A stretch of DNA of 33,570 nucleotides, from contig JAUSHJ010000039.1 in assembly GCA_030648615.1 (NCBI GenBank), positions 1 through 33,570 of the forward strand, given 5' to 3'. Made by a program: the position numbers and the translations under genes. This DNA is from Microcaldota archaeon. GTDB taxonomy: Archaea; Micrarchaeota; Micrarchaeia; Anstonellales; Bilamarchaeaceae. Under the pieces are notes generated by a model. That model worked only from the letters and a program-made list of their open reading frames with translations, made no database searches and was not told the DNA's origin. Shown one piece after another: positions 31,815 through 33,570 of the stretch (positions are counted from its first letter, which is position 1; each line of letters starts with the position of its first letter).

Positions 31815-32498
31815 GTGCTTTCGTGCATTCTTTATTACGTCTTTAGCAGATTCCTGTCCACCAAGACCGAATGCTATACCAATTGCTAATGCTACACCGA
31901 ATGCAGCAGCTTGGATTATGGTTACCAACACGTCTTTTATGATTGTTGTATGGAAACCCAATGTATCCAATGCAGCTACGACACCGATAAACATTACTAC
32001 AATTTTTGCACTGTTTGCAAGCATGGCCAGGTATTGTTCCTTACCAACGCTGGCAATTCTGTCTCTGAGCAATTCACCGACAACTCCAGAAATAACTACA
32101 AGCAATGCTGCACCTAGAATCTTTGGTATGTAATCAACAAGTGGTTGAAGAACATTAGCAACTTGTGAACCACCAAGGAACCAGACTACGCATAATTGCA
32201 ATACGATAAATACTACATAGTATTTTGCAATAGCAGCAAAAACATTGGTTAATTTAATCTTACCCAATGAATCTTCAAGCCTGTGAACTTCCAATAGTTC
32301 TTCGAACTTGACGAGTTGTAAAATTTTCTTAACCATACTTTCCACAAACCAGGAGAATACGATACCTACGACTAATAAAATAGCTGCAGCCATGAAAGCT
32401 GGCAATGCACTAATTAGATTAGACGCAAGAGTTTGTACACCCTGTGCAACTCCAGTAGCCAATGTATCTACACCGGCAGGAGTAAAAGTTTCTACCAT
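31803..32498 (-). CDS. TM-helix family membrane protein (MscS-like channel)
   Basis: 231 residues with four to five hydrophobic helices: ISALPAFMAAAILLVVGIVFSWFV, VFAAIAKYYVVFIVLQLCVVWFL, ILGAALLVVISGVVGELL, IVVMFIGVVAALDTL and IIQAAAFGVALAIGIAFGLGG. The repeat of an amphipathic helix ending GIAFGLGGQESAKD is typical of the conserved TM-helix domain in small mechanosensitive-channel relatives; the soluble MscS beta domain is absent. A role in osmotic release is inferred. GGTGAT five bases before ATG 32498 is a strong ribosome-binding site. The gene ends in the terminator hairpin. Confidence 0.85.
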   Translation of the reverse strand: MVETFTPAGVDTLATGVAQGVQTLASNLISALPAFMAAAILLVVGIVFSWFVESMVKKILQLVKFEELLEVHRLEDSLGKIKLTNVFAAIAKYYVVFIVLQLCVVWFLGGSQVANVLQPLVDYIPKILGAALLVVISGVVGELLRDRIASVGKEQYLAMLANSAKIVVMFIGVVAALDTLGFHTTIIKDVLVTIIQAAAFGVALAIGIAFGLGGQESAKDVIKNARKHVGY

Positions 32499-32548
32499 TT
32501 AACATCACCTCAAATATAACAATACAACAAAGAAAAGAATTATAAATG

Positions 32549-33148
32549 CTACAATCGCCTCGTTGCTTTAATTAAAATGAGTTTCTCGAAGAAAAACGAT
32601 TGTTCCGAAAGAGTTTCACAAATAAAGAATTTTTTTTCTAAAAATTTCATTGTCTTCTCTGAATTGTTGAGTGAAGAGTGAACAAGTAAAAGTGATCCGT
32701 CTTTTTTCAAATAATGTTCGAATTCCGCAAGAAAACGATCCAGCACTTTTCTACCATCCTTGCCACCGTCAAAAGCGTGATTAATTATTCCGGATAGTTT
32801 TTCTGATTTATTAGTAGGAAGATATGGAGGATTGAATAGAATAAAATCAAATTTCTTCTTTGGTACTTTAGAGAAAAGACCGCTAACCATAAATTTAGCA
32901 TTTAATAATTTATTCAATTGACGATTGTACTCTGCATTTTTAACTGCCAAAGAATTGATGTCTACTCCGAGAACCTGATTATTTTTATCTGCAACTGCAG
33001 CAGATAAGGAAACAATACCAGAACCACAACCGATTTCCAATATTTCTCCTTTTATCTTTGAAACATAATCTGCAAGCATGAAACTGTCTTCTGCAGGTTC
33101 ATAGACCTGTTCGAAAATTTCCAGCTTTAGATTACGATAGTTGAGCAT
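32549..33148 (-). CDS. HemK2/Mtq2-type N5-glutamine methyltransferase
   Basis: 199 residues, the size of the archaeal/eukaryotic HemK2 group rather than bacterial PrmC, which has an extra N-terminal domain. Motifs: VYEPAEDSFMLADYV at the N-terminus, the SAM site EIGCGSGIVSLSAA, GVDINSLAV, and the catalytic NPPY in FILFNPPYLPTN. Members of this group methylate the GGQ glutamine of release factor aRF1, usually together with a Trm112 partner, which I did not see here. It diverges from the gene at 33197, sharing the palindromic TTTTAAAA box. It lies 50 bp upstream of the TM-helix gene. Confidence 0.9.
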   Translation of the reverse strand: MLNYRNLKLEIFEQVYEPAEDSFMLADYVSKIKGEILEIGCGSGIVSLSAAVADKNNQVLGVDINSLAVKNAEYNRQLNKLLNAKFMVSGLFSKVPKKKFDFILFNPPYLPTNKSEKLSGIINHAFDGGKDGRKVLDRFLAEFEHYLKKDGSLLLVHSSLNNSEKTMKFLEKKFFICETLSEQSFFFEKLILIKATRRL

Positions 33149-33167
33149 TATAGAACCTTGGCTTAAG

Positions 33168-33175
33168 TTTTAAAA
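33168..33175. promoter_or_regulatory. Second palindromic bidirectional TATA-like box
   Basis: TTTTAAAA, self-complementary, centred 23.5 bp from ATG 33148 (minus) and 25.5 bp from ATG 33197 (plus). One box could serve both divergent leaderless genes. Confidence 0.45.
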
Positions 33176-33196
33176 CATACGAAATGAAATAATATT

Positions 33197-33570
33197 ATGA
33201 ATCTGAAGAATAATCTTGTTTATGTAGTAGTGTTAATATTGGTAATTGTTGGGATGTACTACGTATTTTCAAAAGATAATATAGATATGAACTATCCGCA
33301 ACCGCAACCAGGATTCGAGATACCTAAAACAGCAATACACTGGCACTCCTGGCTAAAAATTATCATAAATGGGCAGGAGCAGCAGATACCTGATGATATA
33401 GGCATAACAATTGGGAAAAAAGTTGATTTCGATCTTGGAAGCGATATGAATGCAGCCCCCATACATACTCATTCTGGAGATGGCGAAGTAGTTACTGATA
33501 TAGGCAGAAAGTTGCATATGGAGAGTCTGAAGCCTTATGTAAAACCCAGAACCCTTACTTTAGGTTATTT
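33197..33570 (+). CDS. Membrane-anchored His-rich protein, 3'-truncated by the window end
   Basis: Not in the ORF track because it runs off the window. It starts MNLKNNLVYVVVLILVIVGMYYVF, a single N-terminal membrane helix, then FEIPKTAIHWHSWLKIIING, IPDDIGITIG and AAPIHTHSGDGEV, LHMESLKPY. The HWH, HTH and LHMES clusters are spaced as in a small family of archaeal and bacterial extracellular proteins thought to bind metal, possibly copper; that assignment is from memory and tentative. At least 124 codons are present. Confidence 0.75.
   Translation, partial: MNLKNNLVYVVVLILVIVGMYYVFSKDNIDMNYPQPQPGFEIPKTAIHWHSWLKIIINGQEQQIPDDIGITIGKKVDFDLGSDMNAAPIHTHSGDGEVVTDIGRKLHMESLKPYVKPRTLTLGY

Overview
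The window is AT-rich and almost certainly archaeal. Four things seen in the sequence support this: a geranylgeranylglyceryl phosphate synthase (archaeal ether lipids), an archaeal-type Pus10, an archaeal HemK2/Mtq2-type methyltransferase and an MfnA-type decarboxylase. In addition, many starts lie about 24-29 bp downstream of a TTTATAAA-like TATA box with no room for a leader, as in leaderless archaeal transcripts, and the leadered genes carry GGTGA Shine-Dalgarno sequences. Very tight packing, many orphan proteins and a six-cysteine-repeat surface protein suggest a DPANN-type lineage; that placement is inference.

Layout. 1-2.9 kb: the 3' part of a large cysteine-rich surface protein and a single-pass membrane partner. 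2.9-12 kb: an exported orphan, folD, an alpha-helical repeat protein, folC, a divergent orphan pair sharing one palindromic TATA box, a winged-helix protein with a lysine-rich tail, and a double ThyX-like protein. FolD, FolC and ThyX-like together point to folate one-carbon and possibly dTMP metabolism. 12-15.4 kb: divergent orphan genes that share a TATA-proximal motif, one side reading into tandem paralogues and a thioredoxin-like lipoprotein. 15.4-17.8 kb: a 54-codon gene coupled to an NAD-dependent epimerase, a tandem hairpin array, and a lipoprotein with an Asp/Gly-rich linker.

17.9-23.3 kb: an orphan carrying a palindromic insertion also found in folC, an MfnA-type decarboxylase (probable beta-alanine/CoA supply), a ribbon-helix-helix-GGGP synthase fusion, and pyrE. 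23.3-28.9 kb: a minus-strand operon of two paralogues plus a MORN-repeat lipoprotein, a small orphan gene followed by a hairpin element, two large paralogues with nearly identical promoters, and Pus10. 29-33.6 kb: orphans, two small winged-helix proteins, a SemiSWEET reading frame broken by two stop codons, a TM-helix (MscS-like) channel protein, the HemK2-type methyltransferase, and the start of a membrane-anchored His-rich protein.

No tRNA, rRNA, CRISPR array, transposase or phage module was recognised. The most unusual signals are (i) the RHH-GGGP synthase fusion with tandem octamers over its predicted transcription start, (ii) a 24-bp palindrome encoding the same peptide in two unrelated genes, (iii) hairpin elements whose stems appear to covary, (iv) a 21-bp promoter motif in three genes, and (v) the interrupted SemiSWEET. 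All function names rest on motif recognition by eye; no database search was run.
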